NCBI GenBank assembly: GCA_016858145.1
Contig: JAEHOE010000099.1
Location: 434,001-498,000 of the forward strand
Length of the DNA stretch: 64,000 nucleotides
Direction: 5' to 3'
Source of the DNA: Edaphochlamys debaryana
Taxonomy: Eukaryota; Chlorophyta; Chlorophyceae; Chlamydomonadales
Shown: in pieces, positions 52,001 to 63,693 of the stretch
How the letters are laid out: every line of letters starts with the position of its first letter
Position numbering within the stretch: position 1 is the stretch's first letter
Position numbers and translations under genes: made by a program
Notes under the pieces: generated by a model
Told to the model about the DNA's origin: nothing
The model's database searches: none
Seen by the model: only the letters and a program-made list of their open reading frames with translations

Positions 52001-55000
52001 AAGGGGCGGGAAAGGGGTGGGATGGAGTGGGGTCGATAGGCTGGTGTGGAGACGGGTCGTCGTTTGAGGACCGGCCGTGCGAAGCCCAGCGTCCGCTGTC
52101 TGTCACCTTCGTGTTTTCGTGGTTTCGCTCCAGCTGCCAACTTTCCTCGCCCTTTCACCCGCCACAACCTGCCGTACAGGAGCGGTTGATGCAACTGCTG
52201 GAGGACCGACTGCAGGTAGGCGGGCGCGGGAGGGGCAAGGAGAGGCGATCGGAGGGTTCAGGCGATTGGTTGCAAGTCTTTGCGCTTTCTGCGGCCCTAC
52301 GAGTGTGAAACTGAACCGCTACCGCTTGCTTCCCCTGGCGCCAGGGCACCGAGTGGACCTGGTTCATCGACAAGGTGCTGGTGCCGTACCAGCTGTTCGG
52401 GGACGTGTACGACAGACGCCACAACGGCGCCGGTACGGCAGGCGGCGCCGCGCACCGGCACTCGTACGACAATGTGTCCAGCTTCACAAGCCGGCGCAGC
52501 AGCAGCAACTTTAGCTTCACGCGCCCCAACAGCACCTCGTTCAGCACCGGCGGTGGCGGTGCGACCAAGCCCTCTGCAGGGACCACGACCACGGCGCCGC
52601 AAGGCCCGGGCTCGCCGCCGAGACGGAACGTGGCGTTTGCCGCCCCCAGCGCAAGCAGCACGGGCGACGGGGCCGAAGCACCTGGTGGAGGTGGGGCTGG
52701 CGGAGGCCAGGCCGTCGAAGCCACAGATGCGCCGTCGCCCTCCGTTGATCCCCTCCCGGCGGATGGACCTGCAGCCTCGACTTCGGGGCAGGCGATGGAA
52801 GCTACGGCCGGCGGCGACGTGCCCCAGGCCGTGCTGTCACCGGCCCGTCTGGACGCCTCTTGGAGCGGCAACGAGGGGCTCATACTCTCCTCCACACCTG
52901 CGGCCCCTACTACGGTCCCTGCGGCCGCCTCCTCACCAGCGCCCCCGGCGTCTGCCGCACTTGCCGCTGCCCACGGGGGCGACCTCGCGTCTGCCCCTGC
53001 CGCCCCGGCCAACTTCGACGCTGCCTTACTAAGCACGGCGGAAAGCCTGAACATACCAGACATACTGTCGACGGGGGGCGGGACTGGCGGCGGCGGCTTC
53101 CTCACCGGACTCCCACCGCTGCTGGAGTCTCCGGCGCGGACCCCCGCGGCGAGCAGGCGCGGGAGCGGCGCAGGCGCGGGCCCACCCGGCCCTTCCGTCC
53201 CGCCCTCCCTGCCTCGGCCCGGCATGCCCGCCCGGAACGACAGCCGCGGCAACAGCCGCCGGCTCGCGCGCGGCATGAGCGACCTCCTCAACAGCTTCAT
53301 GGATGCCATGCCTGGCCAGCCCCTGCTCGCGCGCATGCGGACAATCAGCCGCAACCGCCTGAACGCACACGCCGACGCCAGCAGCAGCAGCGGAGGCGCG
53401 CCGCCGCAGCCACCGGGAGCGGAGCCGGCGGCGGCGGCCGCGGCGGCGGTGGCGGGCTCTGGCGCGTCCGGCACCTGGCGGCGGATGGACGCTCAGCATG
53501 CGTCGCAGTATCTCCATTCCGTGTCGAACCTTCACGCCGACCCACATCACCAGCCGGCCGTGTCAAGCTTGCAGCTGCCGCCGTCACGCCGCGAAAGTGG
53601 CCCTGGCGCCGCCGCCGGAGCTGCAGCGTCTCGTCTCGGCGGCGGCGGTTCGACTTCGCGGCCAGGAACCGCCACCGCCGCCACCCGCAGGAGCGTCCGG
53701 CGCCATGCGTCCCGATTGGGCCAACAGGAGTGGAGCGCGTTCGCGTCCCAAGAACAGCACCTGCTCTCAGAGGACGGCCAGCAGAACCCACTACTCGACA
53801 CCGGCGGCGGCGGCGGCGGCGATGCTGACGCCGCCGCCGTCGTCGCCGCCGTCGCGCTGCTGCGACCGCAGCTCGAGGGCGCCGCCGACGGCGACGGAGG
53901 CATCCCGTCCTTCATGCTCCGCCGCTCCCGCAGCATAAGGCACAGCGGCGACGGCGGCCGCCACCCCGCCGCCGCGGCGGCAGCCGCCGCCGCGCTGCTG
54001 ACGGGCTCCTCGAGGCGAGGCGGAATGCCGGGCAGGAACTCTCGGGACGGCCCTGGCGGAGACCTCCGCGAGGCGGGCTCTGGCGGCGGCGCGCCGGTCA
54101 GCGGCGGCGGGCCGAGGCGGTCGAGCTTCGACGTCGGGGCCCGGCGGAGGAGCCTCGAGGAACCGGTCCATCGCGGCTTGCCCGGCGGCAACGGCGGCGG
54201 GGCAGCGGCGGCGGCGGGTGGTGGCCTCACGCCGACGGCCTCGGGCGGCGGCGGCGGCAGCGGAGCCGACCTCGTCGACCTGGTCCCGACGTCGCGGCTG
54301 CTTGGCGGTGGCTGGGTGCAGGCATCGCAGCGCGCGCACGCCACGGCGGCAGCAGACTTACAACGGGCCATGTCTGCCGCATCATCGGCTGTGAGCCGCG
54401 GCGGCGGCGGCGGCATGGCGACGGGCTCTAGGCCCAACTCCGCCGCGGCCCGCCGGGATCCCGCGGCGGTGGTGGCGGCTGCCCATCTGCAGCTGCAGAC
54501 CGCCATTGCCGTGCTTGCCCGTGCTTTCGGTGTTCCAGAGGGTTCACCGCCGCCGCCGCCGCCACCGCCGCCGCCAACGGCACAACCACCGACGTCGATC
54601 CTTGCGGCGACGCCGCAGCCCGCACCTTCAGGCGCGGAGGCGCTGCTGGCGGCGCCGGCCAGTCGTACGGCTCTGCTTGCGCTGGTCGATGCGATTGTAC
54701 GGCAGGCGGGTGCATCTGCCGTACCGGCGGTTCGAGATGCGCTGGCAGCGGAGCGGGCGGCGGCGGCCAAGGCCGCGGCGGCAGCAACCGAGGAACAACT
54801 GGGCGGTCTGCTGACGGGGCTCGCTAGCGGCGTGGGGACCATCGAGGGGACGGTGAGGCATGTCCCATCTCTCCGCTCACAGCTCGCCCCACTGCCTCCC
54901 TCGCAAACACCAGTGTGGCTTCTAGCCCCACCTGCACCTCGCGAACGCATCCTCAAACTGATGCTCACGCTGCGCCGTTCTGTGTCATGCCCCCATGCAG

Positions 55001-57175
55001 ATCGCGTCATTGGATGAGTCATTGGCCGCCGCCAACCGCCGCCTGGCGGCCATGGAGCGTGACGCCGCCGCCGCCGAGGGCGAGGGCGTCCTGGCGGGCA
55101 TGGCCCCGCTACGGAGGTTCCGGCGATCTCGCGTGGGCCGTTCAGCTACTGGTGATGGCGGCGGTGACGGCGGGCCCAGCGACGGCGAGGACCCCGACGG
55201 CGGCGATGAGTCAGACGGTGACGATGATGACGTGATGCTGTACGACGGCGAAGGCAGCACGGAGCCGGGCAGCGAGGCCGAGCGCGTCGGGCGGGCGGAG
55301 AGCGGCGTCAGCGCCGTTGCACCCGCGTCGGCTCGTCCAGCATCACGGCGAGCTACTAACGCTGGCCGTACGGGCGATGACTCGGCGCCAGGTATTGCCG
55401 GCCGCTTGTCCCGCGTCGCGAGCGTCAGAGACATGTTCGCCGCAACTGACGGCGACACGAGTAACGCCAGCAGCGGCGGCAGCCTGCGGAAGGGTCGCGG
55501 CGACCGCAGCAAGCGCTGGCGTGCGAGGGGGGCGCCTCCGCCAGGTCAGCACGGGGGCGGCGGCGGGTCCCGTGGCGTGTCTCGAAAGGGCACGGGCCTA
55601 GGCCTAGGCTCGTTCGCCAACGACGAAGACGCTTCGCCCGCCGCCAACGGCGGCGGCGGCGGCGGCCGTCTGTCGATGGCGGTTGAGAGCCCCTTGGGCT
55701 CCGGCGTGCTACCGCCGCCGCCAACAGGCGCCAACAACGCCCGCCGTCGCAGCCTGGACGCCGCCGGCTTCAGCTGGCTCCAGCAGCAGCTGGAGATGGC
55801 GGCGCTGGCCAACGGCTCCACGACATCTGACGGCGGCGCCGCCTTGCCGTCGGAGGCGGCCCCAGCTGCCGCTGCCGGCGCCGAAGGCGCCGCTGGCTCC
55901 CCTCGGCCGCCCACGCGCCGCCGCTCCCGCAGCTCCGTACCGCAGTTGATGTCAAGCTCACAGCTGGACGGAGTGGGGGAGACCCCGGGCCCGTTGGTGG
56001 GGGCGGGGGACGGGTCCGCCCACGGCGGCTCCGCCTACGGCGGCGCCCTAGGTCCCGAGGCGTCCGGGCACCGCAGCAGGCGTGCCTCAATGCGCATGCT
56101 CCAGGCCGGTAAGCCGCCGCTGCGTCGGATCTTGCGTTTCGTGGTCCACGGTTGTTGCCCATGCATGTGTGGTCCATGTGATTTGCCCTGCCGAGGCCTG
56201 CGTGTCCGTAGTTAGCGCGGCATTGTGGCTTGACTTCCGTGCCATCCCCGCACCTAGTCGTTTCAAGTCATGCCCCTGCACTTCGTTGCTAAAGTGCTAC
56301 CATCCCTTGCCTTTCCCGCAACAGCCGCTGCTCTGGACGACCCAGGGCCTGGCGGAGCCCCAGGCGCGCCGCCGACCGCCGCCGCCGCCGCCGCAGCTGC
56401 CGCCAGCGCCGCCGCCAGCGCCGCCAATCGGGCCCGCCGCCGCTCCATCGTCCTCGACGACTACGTCGCTGGCGGTTCCAACTCCGCGGCGCGCCACACC
56501 ACGCCCAGCCTCGCGCCCTCCGAGCGCCCGGGCGCGCGGCCCGGCACCTCCCGCCACCTGACGGTCCAAGGCTCGGCCGTAGGGGGCCCGCAGTCGCCCT
56601 CCTTCAGCGCCGGCCAGCTCGGACCCCAGCCGTCGGGCGGCACCGCCAGCGACCTCTCGCAGCTCGTCCGCTCCCGATCCCGCCTGCCTGCCGGCGACGG
56701 TCTGTCCTTCACTGGGAACCTGCCACTGGGCTCCGCTAGAGGCCGTCGCGCCTCGACCAGCCTGCTGCCCGCCAGCTCCACGCTCGGCAGCGGCAACACC
56801 GCCGCCGCGGCGGCCATGGCCGCGCTAGTGGCGGGCCGTGGCGGCGGCGGCGGCGGCAGCGGCTCGGGTTACGGCTCCGAGCGGCGGACGACGGGCGGCG
56901 GCTCGGCTAGCCGGGGCGCCAGCCGGGGCGGCAGCCGCCGCACGACGGTGGGCGGTACGACAGGCGGCGGCGGCGGTACGACAGGCGGCGGCGAGAGCCG
57001 TGCAGCCAGTCGGAGGGCCAGCGGGACGTCAGGCGGGGACCGTACGGGCGATGAGAAGGGATCTTCGGCGTCAGAGGGTGAGGAGGACGGAGGCAGGGCC
57101 GGCGGGGGCTGGCCGGCGTCGGCCGGGCGGGCGCTGCTTGGGCCGTTTTGGCGGGCGCCGTCGCGGCCCCTGTAG
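46019..57175 (+). CDS. Giant cyclic-nucleotide-gated-type cation channel, about 2529 aa, 19 exons
   Basis: Exons: 46019-46069, 46145-46309, 46564-48043, 48199-48310, 48513-48662, 48852-48975, 49317-49482, 49793-49840, 49993-50056, 50275-50398, 50601-50766, 50925-50983, 51136-51213, 51503-51589, 51741-51953, 52180-52215, 52345-54852, 55001-56108 and 56325-57175. All phases agree. Residues 1-565 are a disordered N-terminus. S1-S3 lie at about 603-694. S4 (about 705-740) has regularly spaced Arg/Lys (TLLRVLRLLKLARLLRVLDR). S5 carries AHWTACAWHGLYEW, typical of CNG/HCN/KCNH channels. The pore reads YCSLMLVVGADNLTAVNN, without GYG, then S6. A C-linker and cyclic-nucleotide-binding domain follow (930-1029; YTPGEVIFRMDEAGSHMYLV and SGEAFGELALLPD). 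The rest is a roughly 1500-aa Ala/Gly/Ser tail. The exon 8 donor (49841) is the least certain. Plasma- or ciliary-membrane location is inferred. Confidence 0.85.
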
Positions 57176-58789
57176 GGCCCCGTGGGGGCCTCACAGGGCG
57201 AGCGAAATGTGAAGATGACAGCTGATTAAGAGGGGGACAGAGTGGCGGGTGGGCGGCCTGAGCCTTGTTTGGCCTCAGGTGAGAGTTTACTGCACGGGGG
57301 AGAAGATTCAGATGTGCTTCCTTCTATGCCCTACCTGGCTAACTTCTGCCGCCGTTCATTGATTGTGGTTCAAAGACCCGGTTGCGGCTGGGCACGGGAC
57401 ATGGCTTCCTGGTGCCCCATACCGCCGATTTCATAAGTATGCTTCGTGTCTTGCTATTCCCATGGCAAACTGGTTTGGGCGAACCTGGAAGTGAGCCAAC
57501 AGGCGGGTGGCCTAAGCAGGCATAGGCGTGGCTCACATTTCTTATCGAACTTTTGGGGGCTGAATCCCAATTGAAGGCCCAGCCTTAGACCTACTTGCAT
57601 TCATAATCCCTTCGTGAACCTGGAGCGTCTAGTGTGGCTTGTGGGGTTTTCAAAGCTTTTCACAGCGGCTCTTGTCAGGGAGCGATAATGGCAGGCATGA
57701 GTGAGCTCGAGACTCGGGGGGAGTCGGGTTTGTGACACACACCCTAGCCACCTAATAACCAAGGCCAACAAGGAGGGACATCTTCCAATATCGAGGGGTG
57801 CGAGTCCCCCGACAATTGCTTTCAACGCGTGGGGGGCTCAGCCCTCGTTTTCTGCCCCTGGGGCGACCCACTTGTCCGAAATCGAGGGGTTGGAAACTGG
57901 CGTGAAAGGGTCGCAAGGACCCGAGCCGTGGACCCGAGCCGTGATGAGATTGGGTGCATGGCCGTTGCGCCCCATATCCGTGTTCCACACCGCCTGCCGT
58001 GCTGGGTAAGTGGGTATTTGGGACCTGCGACCCGGAGACTGGGACTGTTGCATGGTCCACACATGGTGACAGGAGGGGTGGCAGGGGGGGGGGGGTACCA
58101 CTTGACTTGCCGAGTTGAGTGAGCCCGTCAACTACGTCTGCCTGGTGGTGGCCCCGTATCTGAAGTCTAGCACAGCTGCACAGACATGCGTGCCGCCGGT
58201 GGTGCTGGCGGCTCAGAGGTAATTTGTAAGAGACTGAAAGACCTCCTCCCGCAACGGCCCTGCGGCACGTCGCCTTGGACAGGGTCACCCCTGGACCTCC
58301 TGCATGTCACGCGCTGAGGCGTTGGTTTGAGGTATGGGGGGATGCCCGAGCCCTCTCCCGCCTAGGCTCGGGCAGGTCCAGTTCCCCCCGGGGTGCCGGT
58401 TCCTCGGGCAGCCTGCCGGCCTGCCCGAGAGGCTTTTCTGCAGACACAATTCTGCCCCGCTCACAAACGGCCTCCCAAGGCTCGCATTGGGTTATGGTTG
58501 ACAACTAGAGGGGCTGCGTGGAGGAGCGCGCGCGGAACAGCGCGCCCCGACGACGGCCCCCGCGGACCGTACGCGGCATGGCGGGCAGCCCTACTCCTTG
58601 CCCCGTAGCCAGGGTGCTGAGCCAGCCATACGCACAGCCGCACAAGTACTTGCGTTACATGGTCCCGCAGCGTATCATTCCGCACGCAACAGCGACAATC
58701 TTGCGCAACCTCTTCGCAGTGTGGCCGTCATGACACAGCTCTATGCATATTGAGACACGCTCGCTTAATTGTATCGCTGAATTCGACAT
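57176..58789. other. 3' region of the channel gene and gap to the PHD-finger gene
   Basis: No supported exon. TGTAA at 58225-58229 is a plausible polyadenylation site for the channel gene. A run of 12 or so G residues lies near 58086. A short plus-strand frame at about 58578-58733 starts with ATG (MAGSPTPCPVARV) but has no splice-consistent continuation and is not called. Confidence 0.5.
58225..58229 (+). terminator. Candidate TGTAA polyadenylation motif for the channel gene
   Basis: TGTAA in the context AATTTGTAAGAG, about 1050 bases past the stop at 57175. First such motif noticed on this strand. Confidence 0.4.
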
Positions 58790-61033
58790 ATGCCGCGGCA
58801 GGCAAGTAGTTGTCCACCGAAATTACGCCGCGCTCGCGCACAGGCGCTGTACCAACCTACCTGCTGCCCATGTCGCATTGTAGAAGAGTAAGGCTACCAA
58901 ATGTGCCAGCGCTATCACGACCAATGTGGAGAAGTTCGTGGAGCTCTTTGGCGGCACCTATGAGCCGTCCGTGTTCGTCGGGGAGGTCGTCAAGTAGGTT
59001 CTACGATATAGCAGTTGAGGGTTGGCAGGGTTGCGCTGACGGGCTCGGCGCCATCTGGCACGCACACAGGCAGCTGCTGCCCGGAGCCATCATCTTCTAC
59101 AGTTCCCCGACGACGAAAGAGATTAAGTATGAAGCTCTCGGGTGGATGGACCACCCGGAGATACACAAGAGGATACATGAGTGGGCAGGGGACCTGTACG
59201 CGGTCCGCCGGCTGTCGGCGGTCCCCGCCGGCGTCCGCCTCACTAAGGCCCAGTCAGCACAGCCACCGTTAAGCGTGCCGAAGCCCAATCCCTTATCCAA
59301 GCACCTGCGGGAGAAGCTTCGCCTGGCGTGGACGGTAAGCTGGGTACACAGTCTGAGGGCCACACCAGTCTGCATTCAAAGGTTGTACCGTTGGCCGCCG
59401 GCCGTGCTGACACGAACTGCGTGCTACCGCCGCCCCAGATGGTCACACAGAAGGCAATGGCAGCAGTTGGTGGGGCCAAGAAGCTGTGCAATGCTGGTAA
59501 GAAGCCGGAAACCGGTTCAGGTGCAGTGGTCAGCGTATGGCTGCCCAGCGAGGACAGCTGTGGGTGCGGCGGTTCCTGCGTGGAGGCCCGCATTGCGCTG
59601 GGGTGGCCGGCGGTGCCCTTGGTGGACCCCCAGATAATCTCCCTGGCCAACCCCGCCATGGAGGCGGGAATCGAGTGGGCGTGCGGAAGAAGCCCTGAGT
59701 ATGCGGAGGCCGCGGCCAGGTCAGTTGCAGTCATGGTTATCTTCTAGCGTCCTGTAGCCCGTCTTGGCAATTAAAACTGCGTTGGGTCTATGGCGTGCAG
59801 GTTGGACGCAGAGTGGGCGGAGGAGAAGCGCCGCTATCAGGTGCGTACTTCAGGACCGCGGTGAGAGTGCGAGCTTGCGGCCTCCCTTCCTCCCTTCCTC
59901 CCTTTCTCCCCTCCTCACTTCCCCTCCCTCCCTCCCTCACCTTGCAGGCGGCCAAGGAGGCCGCCAAGGCCAGCAGCGCTGACGCGGACGCAGACCTGTT
60001 CGCGCTGGACCCCGAGGTGGATGGCGAGGAGGACGCTGAGCTAGCAGGACCCTCTGCGGGTGGCGCACTGGTCAGCCCTGATCTGCTCGCCTCTGTGTTC
60101 GCGTCCTATAACCTGGGCGGCAAGAAAAACAACGAGCAGCGCCTACGTGCAGAGCTGGCCGAGAAGGGGGTTCGGCTCAGCAGCGAAAGGCTGGCGAGTG
60201 CGCTCAAGGCGGCGGGGCTTGCATGGGGCAAGCCAACGGCGGCACAGGTGGGGAACACGTCTGCCAGCCTTGCCGAGCTATGCCGAGCTGACTTGAACTC
60301 CTTTCACCGGCAGGTGGTAAGCCTCAAGGATAAATTCGAGGGCTACAGCGGTGAGGGCAGCCGGTCAGAAGCGCTGAAGCGGGCGGCCGGCGAGATCGGA
60401 TTAAAGCCAACCACGGCCAGGCGTCACCTCACGGCCGCGGGTGTGGAGTTCACAAGTAAGTGTCGACTCAAGAGTCATGCAAGGCACGGCACGCACAAGT
60501 TGGCTCATGGTATCGAATGTGTTGTTACAGAGCGTGGCCGGCCTGCCAAGGCAGAGCGTGGGCGTGGGTGGAAGCGCCAGCGCAGTGCCCAGAGGGCGGC
60601 GCCTGGCGACAACGACAGTGAGGCTGCTGAGGTGAGGGCTTGAGCCAGGGAGACCTAGGGGTATGGCCACCAATCGGTCAGCTACGGGTGATGCCGACTG
60701 TTTGCCGTTTTGCAGACCGACGCTGATGAGGAGCTGGCGCAGGATGATGAGGATGACGGCGAGTCCGCTAGCGAGGTGGAGGGTGGTGCGTCCGATGATG
60801 CTGACGACGTTGACGAGGACGCGCCATGCGCGATCTGCGGGGAGACGGAGGCTGGCACCAAGGGCACCATGATCTTCTGTGACGACTGCGACGCCTGCTA
60901 TCACGTGTCCTGCCACCGACCACCCCTCAGACGCACGCCCCCTGGACGGTGGCACTGTTCCGAGTGCAAGCCTACCCGCGCTCGGAGCCGCCAGCGACCC
61001 TCGGCAGGAACAGCGGGGGGACCTGGAGGGTAG
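58790..61033 (+). CDS. Acidic AT-hook/PHD-finger protein, unknown family (9 exons)
   Basis: Exons: 58790-58801, 58884-58993, 59070-59334, 59439-59719, 59801-59840, 59948-60247, 60314-60455, 60531-60631 and 60716-61033. They give 522 aa with matching phases. The 12-nt first exon (MPRQ) uses a GC donor and is the least certain part. Residues 20-130 look folded (LLPGAIIFYSS, YEALGWMDHPEIHKRIHEWA). About 185-200 has a Cys cluster (SCGCGGSCVEA). About 265-385 holds two similar helix-turn-helix-like segments (LRAELAEKGVRLSSERLASALKAAGL-like and LKRAAGEIGLKPTTARRHLT). An AT-hook-like KRGRPAK is at about 384-390, then an acidic Asp/Glu tract. A C4HC3 PHD finger spans 455-501 (CAICG, FCDDCDACYHVSC, WHCSEC). 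PHD fingers usually read histone H3 tails, so nuclear chromatin work is likely. The stop at 61033 lies just before a proline-rich coding-like repeat and may not be the real end. Confidence 0.7.
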
Positions 61034-61225
61034 CGGCGAGCATGGCCTGCATCGGGAGACCTCGGCGGCAGCAGGTGGTCTCCTACCCCCACAACCCGCC
61101 CCGGCCCACGCCGTCTCGCCCACAGCGGCGCAGCAGACGGCGACGCTGGCGGCAGCGAGGGCCGGGGGCGGACGTGGGACCAGAAGGCTCAGTACGCGGG
61201 CAGCTCCGACTGCAGCGCTCTCCGT
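61034..61225 (+). other. Coding-like Ala/Pro-rich stretch linking PHD gene to minisatellite
   Basis: In the frame used by repeat copy 1 the sequence reads as Pro/Ala/Thr-rich protein (LLPPQPAPAHAVSPTAAQQT onward) with no stop. This frame differs from that of the PHD exon, so joining the two would need a further splice. An intron of only 45 bases (61030-61074) would be required for the most obvious donor and acceptor, which seems too short. Coding status unresolved. Confidence 0.35.
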
Positions 61226-62995
61226 CTCGCCCACAGCCCTGCCGCCGCAGGCTATGGGCCCGGCGGCCGGGGCGGGGGCTGGACCTGGGCCTGGGCTGCT
61301 CCCTCCACACGCCGCCCCTGCTTCAGCTGCTGACGGAGGGCAGCAGCAGAATGCGACGCGGGTGGCGGGCGGGGCTCGCAGCGAGAGCTCACGCGGGCCT
61401 CCCCCGCTCCCACCTCCGCCGCCCTCAGCCCCGGCGCACCTCAGTCCCAGTCTGGTCGTCTCGCCCACAGCCCTGCCGCCGCAGGCTATGGGCGCGGCGG
61501 CCGGGGCGGGGGGTGGACCTGGGCCTGGGCTGCTCCCTCCACACGCCGCCCCTGCTTCAGCTGCTGACGGAGGGCAGCAGCAGAATGCGACGCGGTGGCG
61601 GGCGGGGCTCGCAGCGAGAGCTCACGCGGGCCTCCCCCGCTCCCACCTCCGCCGCCCTCAGCCCCGGCGCACCTCAGTCCCAGTCTGGTCGTCTCGCCCA
61701 CAGCCCTGCCGCCCCAGGCTATGGGCGCGGCGGCCGGGGCGGAGGGTGGACCTGGGCCTGGGCTGCTCCCTCCACACGCCGCCCCTGCTTCCGCTGCTGA
61801 CGGAGGGCAGCAGCAGAATGCGACGCGGGTGGCGGGCGGGGCTCGCAGCGAGAGCTCACGCGGGCCTCCCCCGCTCCCACCTCCGCCGCCCTCAGCCCCG
61901 GCGCACCTCAGTCCCAGTCTGGTCGTCTCGCCCACAGCCCTGCCGCCCCAGGCTATGGGCGCGGCGGCCGGGGCGGAGGGTGGACCTGGGCCTGGGCTGC
62001 TCCCTCCACACGCCGCCCCTGCTTCCGCTGCTGACGGAGGGCAGCAGCAGAATGCGACGCGGGTGGCGGGCGGGGCTCGCAGCGAGAGCTCACGCGGGCC
62101 TCCCCCGCTCCCACCTCCGCCGCCCTCAGCCCCGGCGCACCTCAGTCCCAGTCTGGTCGTCTCGCCCACAGCCCTGCCGCCGCAGGCTATGGGCGCGGCG
62201 GCCGGGGCGGGGGGTGGACCTGGGCCTGGGCTGCTCCCTCCACACGCCGCCCCTGCTTCCGCTGCTGACGGAGGGCAGCAGCAGAATGCGACGCGGGTGG
62301 CCGGCGGGGCTGGCAGCGAGAGCTCACGCCGGCCTCCCCCGCTCCCACCTCCGCCGCCCTCAGCCCCGGCGCACCTCAGTCCCAGTCTGGTCGTCTCGCC
62401 CACAGCCCTGCCGCCGCAGGCTATGGGCGCGGCGGCCGGGGCGGGGGGTGGACCTGGGCCTGGGCTGCTCCCTCCACGCCGCCCCTGCTTCAGCTGCTGA
62501 CGGAGGGCAGCAGCAGAATGCGACACGGGTGGCGGGCGGGGCTCGCAGCGAGAGCTCACGCGGGCCTCCCCCGCTCCCACCTCCGCCGCCCTCAGCCCCG
62601 GCGCACCTCAGTCCCAGTCTGGTCGTCTCGCCCACAGCCCTGCCGCCCCAGGCTATGGGCGCGGCGGCCGGGGCGGGGGTGGACCTGGGCCTGGGCTGCT
62701 CCCTCCACACGCCGCCCCTGCTTCAGCTGCTGACGGAGGGCAGCAGCAGAATGCGACGCGGGTGGCCGGCGGGGCTGGCAGCGAGAGCTCACGCGGGCCT
62801 CCCCCGCTCCCACCTCCGCCGCCCTCAGCCCCGGCGCACCTCAGTCCCAGTCTGGTCGTCTCGCCCACAGCCCTGCCGCCCCAGGCTATGGGCGCGGCGG
62901 CCGGGGCGGAGGGTGGACCTGGGCCTGGGCTGCTCCCTCCACACGCCGCCCCGACTCAGCAGTCGCACCCAGCGGGCAGCAGCAGCGGGGGATAG
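61226..62995 (+). repeat. Eight-copy 234-bp proline-rich minisatellite, coding-like
   Basis: CTCGCCCACAGCCCTGCCGC recurs at 61226, 61460, 61693, 61927, 62161, 62395, 62627 and 62860, so spacings are 234, 233, 234, 234, 234, 232 and 233. The consensus is 78 codons. In the favoured frame a unit contains VSPTALPPQAMGAAAGAG, GPGPGLLPPHAAPASAADGG, QQQNATRVAGGARSESSRGP and PPLPPPPPSAPAHLSPSLV. The last copy ends with a unique tail and a TAG at 62993-62995 in that same favoured frame. Three single- or two-base deletions shift the frame between copies, so one uninterrupted reading cannot keep the favoured frame. Each unit also has acceptor-like CCCACAG. It could be a broken C-terminal domain of the PHD protein or a separate repeat-rich gene. 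Confidence 0.85.
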
Positions 62996-63046
62996 ACATG
63001 GTGGGGGTGGTCCAAGTTGGATCTCCGGTGCTTGAAGGGCGGGTAG
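62996..63046. other. Spacer between minisatellite and duplication
   Basis: Short unique sequence following the TAG that closes the last proline-rich unit. No feature seen. Confidence 0.4.
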
Positions 63047-63693
63047 ACACAGGCCAGAACGACACTGCCGTAGCCATGCATATGTATTACTTGTGCTATG
63101 TACGAAGTTTGGGGGCCATCGGATGACATCGGGTTTGCAGGTATGGGTGAGGGACACCCTTGGGGGTGGGGTCCGCGGTGGTCCTCGACCTACTCCGTCG
63201 GAAGTCGACCAGTTCCGATTGCCGCGGAACTGAAGCTATGGTGCAACGAGTGACACTTGCTGAGGTTTGTGCGGTCGGTTTGTGGAGTTGCTAGCTGGGG
63301 TGACAGAATGCCTCCATTTTTGGCTTCCGGCATGTTGCCGACATGTTGACGTGGACACGGGCCAGGTGTGACACAGGCCAGAACGGCACTGCCGTAGCCA
63401 TGCATATGTGTTACTTGTGCTATGTACGAAGTTTGGGGGCCATCGGATGACATCGGGTTTGCAGGTATGGGTGAGGGACTCCCTTGGTGGTGGGGTCCGC
63501 GGTGGTCCTCGACCTAGTCCGTCCGAAGTCGACCTGTACCGATTGCCGCGAAACTGAAGCTATGGTGCAACGAGTGGTACTTGCGGAGGTTTGTGCGGGC
63601 GGTTTGTGGAGATGCTGGCTGGGGTGACAGAAGGCCTCTCGTCTCGGCCCGCCGGCATGTTGCCGACATGTTGACACGGGCGAGGCGTGACGC
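63047..63693. repeat. 324-bp direct tandem duplication (two copies)
   Basis: The block starting ACACAGGCCAGAACG at 63047 recurs at 63371 and matches through about 63693 with scattered substitutions and a few small gaps. Shared landmarks include CCATGCATATG, CTATGTACGAAGTTTGGGGG and GACATCGGGTTTGCAGGTAT. Base composition is lower in GC than the preceding repeats. No coding function was recognised. Confidence 0.9.

Noticed and set aside
52860..53828. Alternative-frame open reading frames inside the channel tail exon
   Set aside because: Arg/Pro-rich shadows of the Ala/Gly/Ser-rich exon 17. The channel frame is fixed by splice phases on both sides.
58578..58733. Possible first exon beginning MAGSPTPCPVARV before the PHD gene
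   Set aside because: A GTGTGG donor near 58720 would give a compatible phase but is weak. The ATG at 58790 with CAG|GCAAGT is closer and simpler.
61486..62580. Long minus-strand frame through the 234-bp repeats
   Set aside because: Opposite-strand shadow of the minisatellite. Gly/Cys-rich, without splice partners or a natural start and end.
60879..63035. A 718-aa open frame on the plus strand
   Set aside because: It overlaps the PHD-finger exon in another frame and changes from a proline-rich to an Arg/Trp-rich reading when the repeat spacing shifts. It reflects lack of stops in GC-rich tandem repeats rather than one protein.
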